From Persephonella sp. KM09-Lau-8 (GTDB taxonomy: Bacteria; Aquificota; Aquificia; Aquificales; Hydrogenothermaceae), in the NCBI RefSeq assembly GCF_000703085.1, contig NZ_JNLL01000001.1, forward strand, positions 1,550,001-1,614,000: a stretch of 64,000 nucleotides of DNA, read 5' to 3'. Shown here one piece after another: positions 18,153 to 26,787 of the stretch. The translations under genes were made by a program, and so were the position numbers. Every line of letters starts with the position of its first letter. Within the stretch, counting starts at the first letter, position 1. The notes beneath the pieces were generated by a model. It was not told the origin of the DNA, ran no database searches, and was given only the letters and a program-made list of their open reading frames with translations.

Positions 18153-19261
18153 TGGCACTGCCACCACTCAGAATAGGTAAATATGAAATACAGTATCCAA
18201 TAATACAGGGGGGAATGGGAGTTGGTATATCATGGGAGAACCTTGCAGGAAGTGTTAGTAAACATGGAGGCCTCGGTATAGTATCTTCTGTGGGAACAGG
18301 GTATAGGCATCCTAACTATGTCCGTCTCAAAGATGGTAGACCGGTAGGAAGCAAATATATACACAGCACAGAAGCACTACAAAGAATTATCAGGGATGCC
18401 AAAGAGATAGCAGGCGGAGAAAAAGCTGTAATCGGGGTTAATATTCTGTATGCAATTACAGATTTTGGTAGAGTTGTCCGTGATGCCATTGAGGCTGGGG
18501 CAAATTTACTATTTGTTGGTGCCGGACTACCGCTTACACTGCCTAAATACGCACCTGAGGAAGATGTTGCACTTGTCCCTATAGTTTCATCTGCAAGAGC
18601 ATTAAGGGTTATATGCAAACACTGGAAGAAAAAATACAACAGGCTGCCTGATGCTGTAGTAGTTGAAGGTCCAAAGTCTGGTGGTCATCAGGGAATACCG
18701 TATGAGGACTGCTTTAAACCTGAATTTCAGCTGGAAAATCTTGTTCCTGAGGTAATTAAGGAAAGGGATAAATGGGGTGATTTTCCCGTAATAGCAGCCG
18801 GAGGAATATGGGATAAAAAGGATATTGAGTATTACCTTAGCCTTGGAGCTGCCGGTGTCCAGATGGGGACAAGATTTGTTGGAACTTATGAATGTGATGC
18901 TTCTGATGAGTTTAAGCAGGTTATTATAAATGCCAAAAAAGAGGATATTGTTTTACTAAAATCTCCTGTTGGTTATCCAGCAAGGGGAATAGTAACCCAG
19001 CTTATAAAAGATATAGAAGAAGGTAAAGCCCCTGAAGTCAAATGTGTTTCAAACTGTGTTGTGCCATGTAATCATGGAGAGGAAGCCAAAAAGGTTGGAT
19101 ATTGTATAGCTGATAGACTTGGAGATGCGTATCTGGGAAGAAAAGAAACAGGTCTGTTTTTCAGTGGTTCAAACGGATACAGAATTAAAAAACTGGTGCA
19201 TGTTAAAGACCTGATGAGAGAACTTGTGGAAGGAATACCATCAGGGCAGGAGGAGCCTTAA
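18152..19261 (+). CDS. Nitronate monooxygenase / 2-nitropropane dioxygenase family protein
   Basis: 369 residues, FMN-dependent TIM barrel. PIIQGGMGVGISWENLAGSV is the classic start of this family, followed by VEGPKSGGHQG (FMN and catalytic loop), PVIAAGGIWD and GAAGVQMGTRF (phosphate binding). A C-terminal region has clustered cysteines (CVSNCVVPCNHGEE), typical of the larger epsilonproteobacterial/Aquificota branch. Possible activities are nitronate oxidation or an FabK-like enoyl reductase; the sequence alone does not decide. Its stop overlaps the stop of the convergent DUF2914 gene by four bases. Confidence 0.85.
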   Translation: MALPPLRIGKYEIQYPIIQGGMGVGISWENLAGSVSKHGGLGIVSSVGTGYRHPNYVRLKDGRPVGSKYIHSTEALQRIIRDAKEIAGGEKAVIGVNILYAITDFGRVVRDAIEAGANLLFVGAGLPLTLPKYAPEEDVALVPIVSSARALRVICKHWKKKYNRLPDAVVVEGPKSGGHQGIPYEDCFKPEFQLENLVPEVIKERDKWGDFPVIAAGGIWDKKDIEYYLSLGAAGVQMGTRFVGTYECDASDEFKQVIINAKKEDIVLLKSPVGYPARGIVTQLIKDIEEGKAPEVKCVSNCVVPCNHGEEAKKVGYCIADRLGDAYLGRKETGLFFSGSNGYRIKKLVHVKDLMRELVEGIPSGQEEP

Positions 19262-19647
19262 GGCTCCTGCCAGTTTTCTGTTATTTCAAATGATTTCTGT
19301 GCAATTTTGTTGCCCTCTTCATCTTCCACAACAACAGTCCACTTACCTGTCTGATTTGGAAGTATTTTCTTGGAACTCCACGTTCTAAATGTTGGATATG
19401 TAATTCCCAGTTCAACCCTTGCCATTTCATTTCCTTTATAAATCCATACATGATAAATCTTTGTAGGAACTTTGGTTGCAATAACTTTTGTCCAGCAATA
19501 AATCCGTCCTATATCTGGCGGAAACTTTTCAGATATTCCTATAGGTTCCCTATCCTGAATAGCCACTGCAAATTTCATATCCTCAACCTGAATATTCTGG
19601 GCAAATGAAAAAGAAAACACTAATAGAAAAACCATTAACCAGCGCAT
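19258..19647 (-). CDS. Exported DUF2914-type protein
   Basis: 129 residues with a signal peptide (MRWLMVFLLVFSFSFAQ). The mature part is a small beta domain: YCWTKVIATKVPTKIYHVWI followed by RTWSSKKILPNQTGKWTVVV, the pattern of DUF2914, seen in exported proteins of many Gram-negatives with no known function. It may bind another envelope component. Its 3' end converges with the nitronate monooxygenase-type gene with a four-base overlap and no terminator hairpin visible. Confidence 0.75.
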   Translation of the reverse strand: MRWLMVFLLVFSFSFAQNIQVEDMKFAVAIQDREPIGISEKFPPDIGRIYCWTKVIATKVPTKIYHVWIYKGNEMARVELGITYPTFRTWSSKKILPNQTGKWTVVVEDEEGNKIAQKSFEITENWQEP

Positions 19648-19674
19648 TATTGAACCCTCCAGCTTATTATTATT

Positions 19675-19704
19675 CTGATATTAATATAAAGCGGGTGTTA
19701 TAAT
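19675..19704 (+). promoter_or_regulatory. Candidate promoter of purN
   Basis: CTGATA (19675-19680), 18 bases, perfect -10 TATAAT (19699-19704), then 28 bases to the purN ATG. Lies in the 85-base divergent gap between purN and the DUF2914 gene. Confidence 0.5.
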
Positions 19705-19732
19705 TGTTTCAAACCAAATTAGAAGGTTATAG

Positions 19733-20380
19733 ATGGATATAGTTGTTCTAATTTCCGGAAGAGGCTCAAACTTAGAGGCTATAGCAAAGGCATATAAGGA
19801 CGGCAAAATACAGGGAAAAATAAAATTAGTTATATCAAATAAAAAAGATGTAAAAGGGTTGGAAATAGCGAAAAAATATAGTATTCCTGCAGAATTTCAT
19901 GACCCATCTAAATTTGATAACAGACTTGAATATGACAGGCACCTGATAAACAGAATAAAAAAGGAAAATCCACAGCTTGTTGTTCTGGCAGGTTATATGA
20001 GGATATTATCAGATGAGTTTATTGATGCATTTGAGGGGAAACTTATAAATATTCATCCATCTCTAACTCCGGCTTTTACAGGGCTCAAAGCACAAAAACA
20101 GGCAATAGAATATGGAGCGAAGTTTTCCGGCTGCACCGTTCATTTTGTATCCAAAGAGCTGGATACTGGGCCAGTCATAGTGCAGGCTGTTGTCCCCATT
20201 ACTCCGGAAGACACAGAGGAAACCCTTTCTGAAAAAATACTTAAGTTTGAACACAGAATTTATCCACAGGCAATAAAATGGATTTCTGAAGGAAGGGTCA
20301 AAATAGAAGGAAGAAAAGTTATTGTTGAATATGCCAGATATGGCACAATTCCTGTAAATCCAGCCTTAGAGGATTTTTAA
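19733..20380 (+). CDS. purN: Phosphoribosylglycinamide formyltransferase
   Basis: 215 residues. Adds a formyl group from 10-formyl-THF to GAR. VLISGRGSNLEAI at the N-terminus binds phosphate; LAGYMRIL, NIHPSLTPAFTG with the catalytic His, and GCTVHFV...DTGPVIVQ are family signatures. The stop codon overlaps the stop of the convergent glycosidase gene. purM lies close by on the other strand. Confidence 0.95.
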   Translation: MDIVVLISGRGSNLEAIAKAYKDGKIQGKIKLVISNKKDVKGLEIAKKYSIPAEFHDPSKFDNRLEYDRHLINRIKKENPQLVVLAGYMRILSDEFIDAFEGKLINIHPSLTPAFTGLKAQKQAIEYGAKFSGCTVHFVSKELDTGPVIVQAVVPITPEDTEETLSEKILKFEHRIYPQAIKWISEGRVKIEGRKVIVEYARYGTIPVNPALEDF

Positions 20381-22446
20381 TCTTTATTCAAATTCCAGTC
20401 ATAAGATATGTATCTTATTTTGATGTTCTGACTATTCTGAAGGAATTCCCTTTTCTTATCATCTGTTATGTATTTTGCAATAAAATCAAATATATCTTTA
20501 TCTGTTGAAAAGTAGTCTTCGTTCCATCTGAAAAATTCTGATATTAAAACAGTCTGCTTCTCTGGAACAACAATAACTTCAGGACTGTTCACAAAATCAG
20601 ATGCTATCTGGTCAAGGATTTTTTCTATATGATTGCCATCAACAAATCTGAGAGCCGAGGATGAAGCAGTTCCTTTAACAAGGGCAAAAGGCACCCTCTT
20701 ATCTCCAAACTCAAACAGCTTTGCCTTTATGTCATCCAGTGAATATTCTCTGCCTCCTATCTTGTATTTTAGTTTTGTAAAAAATCCATCAATCTCCTTA
20801 ACAGAGTGTTGTATTTTCATCTTAATAACAAAATCAATAACCATAAAGTTATACAGATTTATCAAAAATGCTTTCTGGGAGTTTCCATTTGTGTAGTTGA
20901 CCACATTCTTATGATTAAATTTTGAAACAATTGATTGAAGAATTTTGTATTCAGGGGAAAGCTGTATTTTTTTATAATCAACAGAGCCTTTTTTAGCATA
21001 CTGACTTATTATTTTTTTGAAAAAGTAAGAAAAATCCTGTATCAGTTGTGGTGTATTCTCAACAAGAACAGTATTGCCATTGGTATTCATTAAAAGGGTC
21101 TGGTTTAATTTCCTTTTACTCTTAGGTTTTTCTTTAAATGCATCATAAATCAGGTCTATAAATAATGCTGCACTCCAAGAGAAATCCTTTGTCCCGTATC
21201 CTGTTCCTTTAAAGCAGTCAAAATACTCATAAAACCCAAATCTTATAGGCAACTCCAGAATCGTTTTTTCAAGGTGCTCTGCCTTTTGTTTAAAACCATA
21301 TCTTTTTAAACCGTGGTATATCAACCAGTTTATATTTATCCAGATTGGACCCCGCCAGTAGTTATTACTTTTGAAATCCTTTTTGGTTTTATCATAATTG
21401 GGGATTGCAAAGCAGTTCTTTTCTCCTATCTGGCAAAAGTTCAAAGAATTGATATGATGAAAAAGTCTTAAAGCCTGATGGGTTGAAGCAACACCACCAA
21501 AAAGTGGAACAAATCCTGCTGCAGTTTCAACCTCAATCAGTTTTTTATCTATATAGTCATAAGCAAAGAAAATATTTTTTTCGTTGCTGAAAAGATTATC
21601 CCTTACTGCTTTTGTGGTCATATAATACCATTCTTCCGGCTTTTTGTAGTCTTCTCCGATGATATCTGCTATTTTTACCAGAGCCTCATTTGAAGCCGCC
21701 AGTATAGAATTAAACATAGGGTCAAAAACTATAAATGGACTTTCTTTAAATATTTTTTCTTCTTGATAGTTATTTTTTCTAAACAGGTCCACCAGATATA
21801 TATATCTGTAATAATCCTCATCCTTTGGCCTGTGTTCAGGGTCAATTATCTTGTTGTCTTTTCTTTCAAAATAGGGAACTTCCACTTTAGACAGATCTAT
21901 CTTTTCCAGAACGCTGTCCCACATAGGGGAGTTGTCCATTCCGGATTCCCATGGATGTCTTATATAAATAAGCCCGTTATCATCAGGATTTCTCTCAAGA
22001 TAAAAATACATATGGAGCTTTATAAGTTTTGGATAAATCCACTTAAGGAATTCCTTTGCTTTTTCTTTGTCAGGTGCATTTTCATATATTTTCAGTGCTG
22101 CATATCCATGGATTGGAGGCTGTGTTATTCCTGAGGTCATAAATCCATCTGGAACAAGTCCTGACTTTTCAGCCTGCCAGAAGTCAGGTTCAGGAAAGTA
22201 TTTCCCCAGATTTTTCTGGTTGAAAACAATATGGGGAAGCATCCCATTTTTCCACTGGGCATTAAACAGTGAAGTTAACTCCTTTACAGCCCTTTCAAAG
22301 TTATATCTTGAATATCCAATGGCTATAAAACCACTATCCCAGTTCCATTGATGAGGGTATAGATGGACGGATGGAACGGTGTATTCACCAGTCCAGTTTT
22401 TATCTAAAATTTGTTTGGCTTTATCTATATATTCTTTCAAAGGCAT
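20377..22446 (-). CDS. GH63/MGH-like glycoside hydrolase fused to a DUF547-like domain
   Basis: 689 residues, no signal peptide. Residues 1 to about 460 form an (alpha/alpha)6 glycosidase of the mannosylglycerate/glucosylglycerate hydrolase and trehalase-like group: HQWNWDSGFIAIGYSRYNFE, HPWESGMDNSPMWD (catalytic acid region) and NYWRGPIWININWLIYHGL. Residues from about 475 to the end look like DUF547: QKAFLINLYNFMVIDFVI, GGREYSLDDIKAKLF, DKRVPFALVKGTASSSALRF. Substrate could be a compatible solute such as mannosyl- or glucosylglycerate, which is inference. It is four bases upstream of nothing else but lies five bases after purM on the same strand, so it may be co-transcribed with purM. Confidence 0.8.
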   Translation of the reverse strand: MPLKEYIDKAKQILDKNWTGEYTVPSVHLYPHQWNWDSGFIAIGYSRYNFERAVKELTSLFNAQWKNGMLPHIVFNQKNLGKYFPEPDFWQAEKSGLVPDGFMTSGITQPPIHGYAALKIYENAPDKEKAKEFLKWIYPKLIKLHMYFYLERNPDDNGLIYIRHPWESGMDNSPMWDSVLEKIDLSKVEVPYFERKDNKIIDPEHRPKDEDYYRYIYLVDLFRKNNYQEEKIFKESPFIVFDPMFNSILAASNEALVKIADIIGEDYKKPEEWYYMTTKAVRDNLFSNEKNIFFAYDYIDKKLIEVETAAGFVPLFGGVASTHQALRLFHHINSLNFCQIGEKNCFAIPNYDKTKKDFKSNNYWRGPIWININWLIYHGLKRYGFKQKAEHLEKTILELPIRFGFYEYFDCFKGTGYGTKDFSWSAALFIDLIYDAFKEKPKSKRKLNQTLLMNTNGNTVLVENTPQLIQDFSYFFKKIISQYAKKGSVDYKKIQLSPEYKILQSIVSKFNHKNVVNYTNGNSQKAFLINLYNFMVIDFVIKMKIQHSVKEIDGFFTKLKYKIGGREYSLDDIKAKLFEFGDKRVPFALVKGTASSSALRFVDGNHIEKILDQIASDFVNSPEVIVVPEKQTVLISEFFRWNEDYFSTDKDIFDFIAKYITDDKKREFLQNSQNIKIRYISYDWNLNKD

Positions 22447-22450
22447 GGCT

Positions 22451-23473
22451 TTACACTATATCAACGGATTTTTCACCCTTTGCCAGCTCCCCTATAACAA
22501 AGAATTTTTCTCCCTGTTTTTCTAATATCTCCACTGCTTTATCCCTTTCCTCTGGTGGAACCACAAGTATTAAGCCTATGCCCATATTAAATGTCCTGAA
22601 CATCTCTTCTTCAGGAACATTACCTTCTTTTTGTATCCATTTGAATACAGGTGGCACTTCCCAGCTTCCTTTCTGTATGACAGCTTTTAATCCGTCATTT
22701 ATAACTCTTATTAGATTACCTGGAATTCCCCCACCTGTAATATGAGCTATAGCATGTATATCAACTTTTTCGGCAAGAGAGAGAACCGTTTTTACATATA
22801 TCCTTGTAGGTGTTAAAAGCTCTTCACCAAGTTTTTTATCAAACTCTTTTATATACATATCGTAGGAATAGCCTTTTATATCTATCAGCTTTCTGACAAG
22901 GGAATATCCATTGCTATGAATTCCCGAAGATGCAATTCCTATCAGGATATCCCCTTCCTGTGTTTTGGAGCCATCAAGCATTTTTTCTCTTTCCACAACA
23001 CCAACAGCAAATCCTGCAAGGTCATACTCTCCTTCATCATACATCCCCGGCATTTCGGCAGTTTCTCCACCTATCAGTGCACATTCAGCCTGTTTACAAC
23101 CTTCAGCTATGCCTTTTACAACATCTACAGCAACTTCAGGTTTTAGCTTTCCAGTGGCAAAATAATCAAGGAAAAATAGAGGTTTTGAAGTGGTTGTCAC
23201 CAGGTCATTAACACACATTGCAACAAGGTCTATACCAATTGTGTCGTGTTTATCAAGTATCTGGGCTATTTTCAGCTTTGTTCCTACACCATCGGTTGAA
23301 GAGGTTATAACAGGCTCTTTATACTTTGCAATTTCCAGCAGATATGCCCCTGCAAATCCACCGATTGGAGTAATAACATTTTTATTAAATGTTTCCTTTA
23401 CAAATCCCTTTATCTGCTGGACAAATCTATCTGCCTTTTCTATATCAACACCTGCATCTTTATAACTGAGCAT
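22451..23473 (-). CDS. purM: Phosphoribosylformylglycinamidine cyclo-ligase (AIR synthetase)
   Basis: 340 residues. YKDAGVDIEKAD, TDGVGTKLKIA, IGIDLVAMCVNDL, GGETAEMPGMY and HITGGGIPGNLIRV match PurM throughout. Closes the imidazole ring of AIR with ATP. The stop is four bases before the ATG of the glycosidase gene, and it follows the L,D-transpeptidase gene by ten bases, so 24916 to 20377 may be one transcript (pgpA, transpeptidase, purM, glycosidase). Confidence 0.97.
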   Translation of the reverse strand: MLSYKDAGVDIEKADRFVQQIKGFVKETFNKNVITPIGGFAGAYLLEIAKYKEPVITSSTDGVGTKLKIAQILDKHDTIGIDLVAMCVNDLVTTTSKPLFFLDYFATGKLKPEVAVDVVKGIAEGCKQAECALIGGETAEMPGMYDEGEYDLAGFAVGVVEREKMLDGSKTQEGDILIGIASSGIHSNGYSLVRKLIDIKGYSYDMYIKEFDKKLGEELLTPTRIYVKTVLSLAEKVDIHAIAHITGGGIPGNLIRVINDGLKAVIQKGSWEVPPVFKWIQKEGNVPEEEMFRTFNMGIGLILVVPPEERDKAVEILEKQGEKFFVIGELAKGEKSVDIV

Positions 23474-23483
23474 CTTTCTTCTC

Positions 23484-24380
23484 CTAAAGATTTTCTTCTG
23501 TAATAATTTTTAGTTGTCCTTTATCACGGATTAAATATAATACTTTGTTTACTGCCTTTATTTCATCACCTGAAAGATAAGCAAGTTTAAAGGCAATTAC
23601 ATAATAGGTCTGGTTTCTTCTTTTATCTAAAAAAGCCTTTTTATTGAGTATATGCACAAAAGGTTCATTATTATTTATTGAGTAAAACTCTTTTTTAAAC
23701 TGTGTTTTCAGGTCAAAAATATCTCCACCTGCGAAATTGAAATAAGGAGAATAAACGGAAAATATTCCATCTGTTTTGCCTTTATAAATATCAAGAAGAA
23801 CTTTCTGCCATCTATTTAAAAAATCATCAATACTCTGTCTAAGCTGTTTATATTTATTCTCATCCAGCATTACAAAATTTTCCTGAATAATAACAGGTGT
23901 TTTGTTAATCTTTATGTAGTCTGATATTTTTGCAAAATCCCTATTTGTAAGAATTACACATCCCTTTGAGCTAAAAAATAAAGGATTTTCCTTATCTGTT
24001 GCATGTATCCAGATACCATCCCCATTCCTGTGGATGATATATTTATCAAGGGCATTCGGATAGTTTAATGGATAGGCACCTATCCCATAGGCAGGTGGAA
24101 GCTGATTTTTAGGTTTATAACTTTTTGGAAAATAAACACCTTCAGGTGTTTTCATATCTCCAAGCTCTTTCTTATCTCCAAACTTAAAGCCTGTGATTGC
24201 AATAGAACTGTCCATAACCTCAGGAATTCCATTTTTAATCTGAACCACAATCAGTTTTTGCTTTGATTTACTTACAACTATAGCCCTTTCCATAGGTGGA
24301 AGATAAATAACATTTCCATATAAAAGCCCTTGAGCTGAAGCCATTGATATCAGAAATAAAACTGCTAATAAATACCTCAT
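23484..24380 (-). CDS. YkuD-family peptidoglycan enzyme, Csd6-like
   Basis: 298 residues with a signal peptide (MRYLLAVLFLISMASA). The YkuD catalytic domain covers about 35-165 with His126 (IHATD) and the nucleophile Cys141 in SSKGCV. The C-terminal 120 residues look like an NTF2-fold dimer domain (WQKVLLDIYKGKTDGIFSVY, followed by a curved sheet pattern), the architecture of Helicobacter Csd6 and Campylobacter Pgp2, which trim peptidoglycan tripeptides and set helical shape. Activity could be L,D-transpeptidase or L,D-carboxypeptidase. The ATG overlaps the pgpA stop by four bases. Confidence 0.8.
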   Translation of the reverse strand: MRYLLAVLFLISMASAQGLLYGNVIYLPPMERAIVVSKSKQKLIVVQIKNGIPEVMDSSIAITGFKFGDKKELGDMKTPEGVYFPKSYKPKNQLPPAYGIGAYPLNYPNALDKYIIHRNGDGIWIHATDKENPLFFSSKGCVILTNRDFAKISDYIKINKTPVIIQENFVMLDENKYKQLRQSIDDFLNRWQKVLLDIYKGKTDGIFSVYSPYFNFAGGDIFDLKTQFKKEFYSINNNEPFVHILNKKAFLDKRRNQTYYVIAFKLAYLSGDEIKAVNKVLYLIRDKGQLKIITEENL

Positions 24381-24916
24381 ATCCCAAAAAACTTAACCAG
24401 AATAAACATAATTATCCAGGTATAAATCCCTGCAATAATATCATCGGCCATAACTCCTAAACCTGAAGGGAGTTTTTCAAACATTTTGATTGGTGGAGGT
24501 TTGAGGATATCAAAAATTCTGAACAAAATAAAAGCTATTAAAAGGTGCTGCCATGAAGGATAAAAACCAATCATTGATACCATATACCCTGCTATTTCAT
24601 CAATCACAACATATTCAGGGTCTTTGTCCTTAAAGGTTTCCACCACAACAGTAGAAGCCCAGATACCAATAAGAAAAACCGCAAGTGTAATAAAAATCTG
24701 GTTCCAGAGCTGATACTCTCCACCTCTTGTCCAGTAGATAAGGATTGGGAAAATTCCAACAAGTGTTCCAATAGTTCCAGGAGCAATGGGGATTTTTCCA
24801 ACAAACAGCCCTGTAGAAAGCATAAAAGCAACCATAGTTTTAAAATCCTCTGGAGCCTGTTCCTCTGGAGTTTGATTCTGTGTGTTTTCCTGCTGCTGAA
24901 CTTCCTGTTTTTCCAC
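24377..24916 (-). CDS. pgpA: Phosphatidylglycerophosphatase A
   Basis: 179 residues with four membrane helices. The PgpA pattern is clear: GTIGTLVGI near the first helix, DPEYVVIDEIAGYMVSMIGF (metal-binding acidic residues), FRIFDILKPPPIKMFEKLPSGLGVMADDIIAG. It dephosphorylates phosphatidylglycerol phosphate in the inner membrane. A hydrophilic N-terminal stretch of about 25 residues (QQQENTQNQTPEEQAPED) precedes the domain and is unusual. First gene of a minus-strand unit. Confidence 0.92.
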   Translation of the reverse strand: MEKQEVQQQENTQNQTPEEQAPEDFKTMVAFMLSTGLFVGKIPIAPGTIGTLVGIFPILIYWTRGGEYQLWNQIFITLAVFLIGIWASTVVVETFKDKDPEYVVIDEIAGYMVSMIGFYPSWQHLLIAFILFRIFDILKPPPIKMFEKLPSGLGVMADDIIAGIYTWIIMFILVKFFGI

Positions 24917-24966
24917 TTTTCCTCTCCTGAAAACCAGTTTTAAACTAAGTAATTATAACCATAAAG

Positions 24967-24995
24967 TTGATAAAAAATTTTTTAAGATTTAAAAT
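24967..24995 (+). promoter_or_regulatory. Promoter of nuoCD-nuoI
   Basis: TTGATA (24967-24972), 17 bases, TAAAAT (24990-24995): five of six at both hexamers with ideal spacing, 45 bases before the nuoCD ATG, which has GGATGGAGAGG as ribosome site. Confidence 0.55.
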
Positions 24996-25040
24996 TTATA
25001 ACACTGTTTTAAAAAATTCTGGAAAGGATGGAGAGGCGAT

Positions 25041-26777
25041 ATGTCCTGGATAAGTCTTGACAAGATAAATAAATTGAAAGAAAGATTTGATTATGTAGAA
25101 ATAAATGAAAGTGATAAAGGTTTCCATTCTGTAAATGTTCCAAAAGAAAATCTAAAAGATTTTCTCAAATTCCTCAAAACTGACCCAGAATACAGTTTTA
25201 AAATGTTTATAGACTGGACAATTATAGACCATGGAGTAAAAGCAGACCCAAGATTTGAGGGTGTATTAATTCTATTTTCTCCAGAACATAAAGAGAGAAT
25301 AATTGTAAAATCCTGGGCTATAGATGAAACCCTCCCAACCTTGACAGATATCTGGCCAGGTGCAAAATGGGCAGAAAGAGAAGCCTGGGATATGTTCGGT
25401 ATAAAGTTTGAAGGCCATGAAAATCTGGTCAGAATGTTTATGTGGGAAACTTATCCATATCATCCTCTCAGAAAAGATTTCCCGTTAAGAGGACATGAAG
25501 AGGTTGAACTGCCATCTCTAAACGAAAAAGAGAGAATGGATCAGCTGGAAGGTCTTCAAAACTACTCAAGAATGCATACAGCCCTGCCAACGCTTGAAGA
25601 CCTTGAAATAACACAGAAAAAAAGATTACCAAATAAGAAATCACAGGTTGTTCTAAACTGGGGTCCTCTCCATCCAGGAACACATGGAACAATCTGGTTT
25701 TTATTTGATATGGAAGGTGAGTATGTTCAGGAGTGTGATATTATCATTGGACAGCTCCACAGGGGTGTTGAAAAACTTGCAGAAAACATGAATGTCCAGC
25801 AGATAATCCCTTACACAGACAGAATGGACTATATCGCCTCAATGAATGAAAACCATTCTGTATGTGTTGCAGCAGAAAAGCTCCTTGGGATACATGAAAA
25901 AATCCCTGAAAAAGCAAAATATATCAGAACAATGCTTGCTGAGCTTTCAAGAATAAACTCACACCTGCTCTGGCTTGGAACTTATGCACTGGACCTGGGT
26001 GCCCTGACAATGTTCCTGTACACATTCAGGGAAAGGGAAAAAATTATGGATATTTTTGAGGGTATCTCAGGTGCAAGGTTTACAATAAATTACTTCAGAG
26101 TAGGCGGTGTTTATGCAGACCTGCCTTATGGGGCTTTAGATGCTATTGAGCATTTTATAAAAGATTTCCCAACAAGATTAAGCGATTATGAAACACTTCT
26201 AACAAGAAATAGAATATGGCTCAAAAGAAATATAGATGTCGGAATCATTTCAGAAAAAGATGTTTATGATTACGGGCTTACAGGTGCAGTTGCAAGAGCT
26301 TCAGGGGTTCCTTACGACCTGAGAATCATAGACAAATATGATGCTTACGGTGAAGTTGAGTTTGACGTGCCTGTTGGAGAAAAAGGAGACTCTTACGACA
26401 GATATCTGGTCAGAATAGAAGAGATGAAACAGTCTGCAAGGATTGTTGAGCAGTGTATTGAAAAACTGAGAAAGATGTCAAAAAATGACCCATTCTTCTA
26501 TGAGCCTGAAGATAAAAAGATGAAAATTACAATAGACGGTAGAGGAACAAAACTATTCAAAGGTGAGGTTTACGCAGGAGCAGACAACCCAAGAGGTGAA
26601 CTTGGTGTTTATATTTACATGCCAAAAGATGGTATAAAACCACACAGATTTAGACTTAGATCTGGAGCATTTTACAACCTGCAGATATTCCCAAAACTTA
26701 TGATAGGAAGACCAATTGCAGATGCTATAACAATCCTTTCAACAATTGACCCAGTTGTTGGGGAAACAGACAGATAG
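25041..26777 (+). CDS. nuoCD: NADH-quinone oxidoreductase subunit C/D (fused)
   Basis: 578 residues. The first 190 are NuoC (30 kDa): FKMFIDWTIIDHG, PTLTDIWPGAKWAEREAWDMFGI, HPLRKDFPL. The rest is NuoD (49 kDa): LNWGPLHPGTHG, GQLHRGVEKLAENM, PYTDRMDYIASMNENH, and ending DPVVGETDR. It forms part of the quinone-reducing arm of complex I. Arg241 in LHRGVEKL corresponds in motif to the NDUFS2 arginine that is dimethylated in mitochondria. Only nuoI follows; the other complex I genes are not in the window, so the operon is dispersed. Confidence 0.96.
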   Translation: MSWISLDKINKLKERFDYVEINESDKGFHSVNVPKENLKDFLKFLKTDPEYSFKMFIDWTIIDHGVKADPRFEGVLILFSPEHKERIIVKSWAIDETLPTLTDIWPGAKWAEREAWDMFGIKFEGHENLVRMFMWETYPYHPLRKDFPLRGHEEVELPSLNEKERMDQLEGLQNYSRMHTALPTLEDLEITQKKRLPNKKSQVVLNWGPLHPGTHGTIWFLFDMEGEYVQECDIIIGQLHRGVEKLAENMNVQQIIPYTDRMDYIASMNENHSVCVAAEKLLGIHEKIPEKAKYIRTMLAELSRINSHLLWLGTYALDLGALTMFLYTFREREKIMDIFEGISGARFTINYFRVGGVYADLPYGALDAIEHFIKDFPTRLSDYETLLTRNRIWLKRNIDVGIISEKDVYDYGLTGAVARASGVPYDLRIIDKYDAYGEVEFDVPVGEKGDSYDRYLVRIEEMKQSARIVEQCIEKLRKMSKNDPFFYEPEDKKMKITIDGRGTKLFKGEVYAGADNPRGELGVYIYMPKDGIKPHRFRLRSGAFYNLQIFPKLMIGRPIADAITILSTIDPVVGETDR

Positions 26778-26787
26778 GAGGCTAAAA

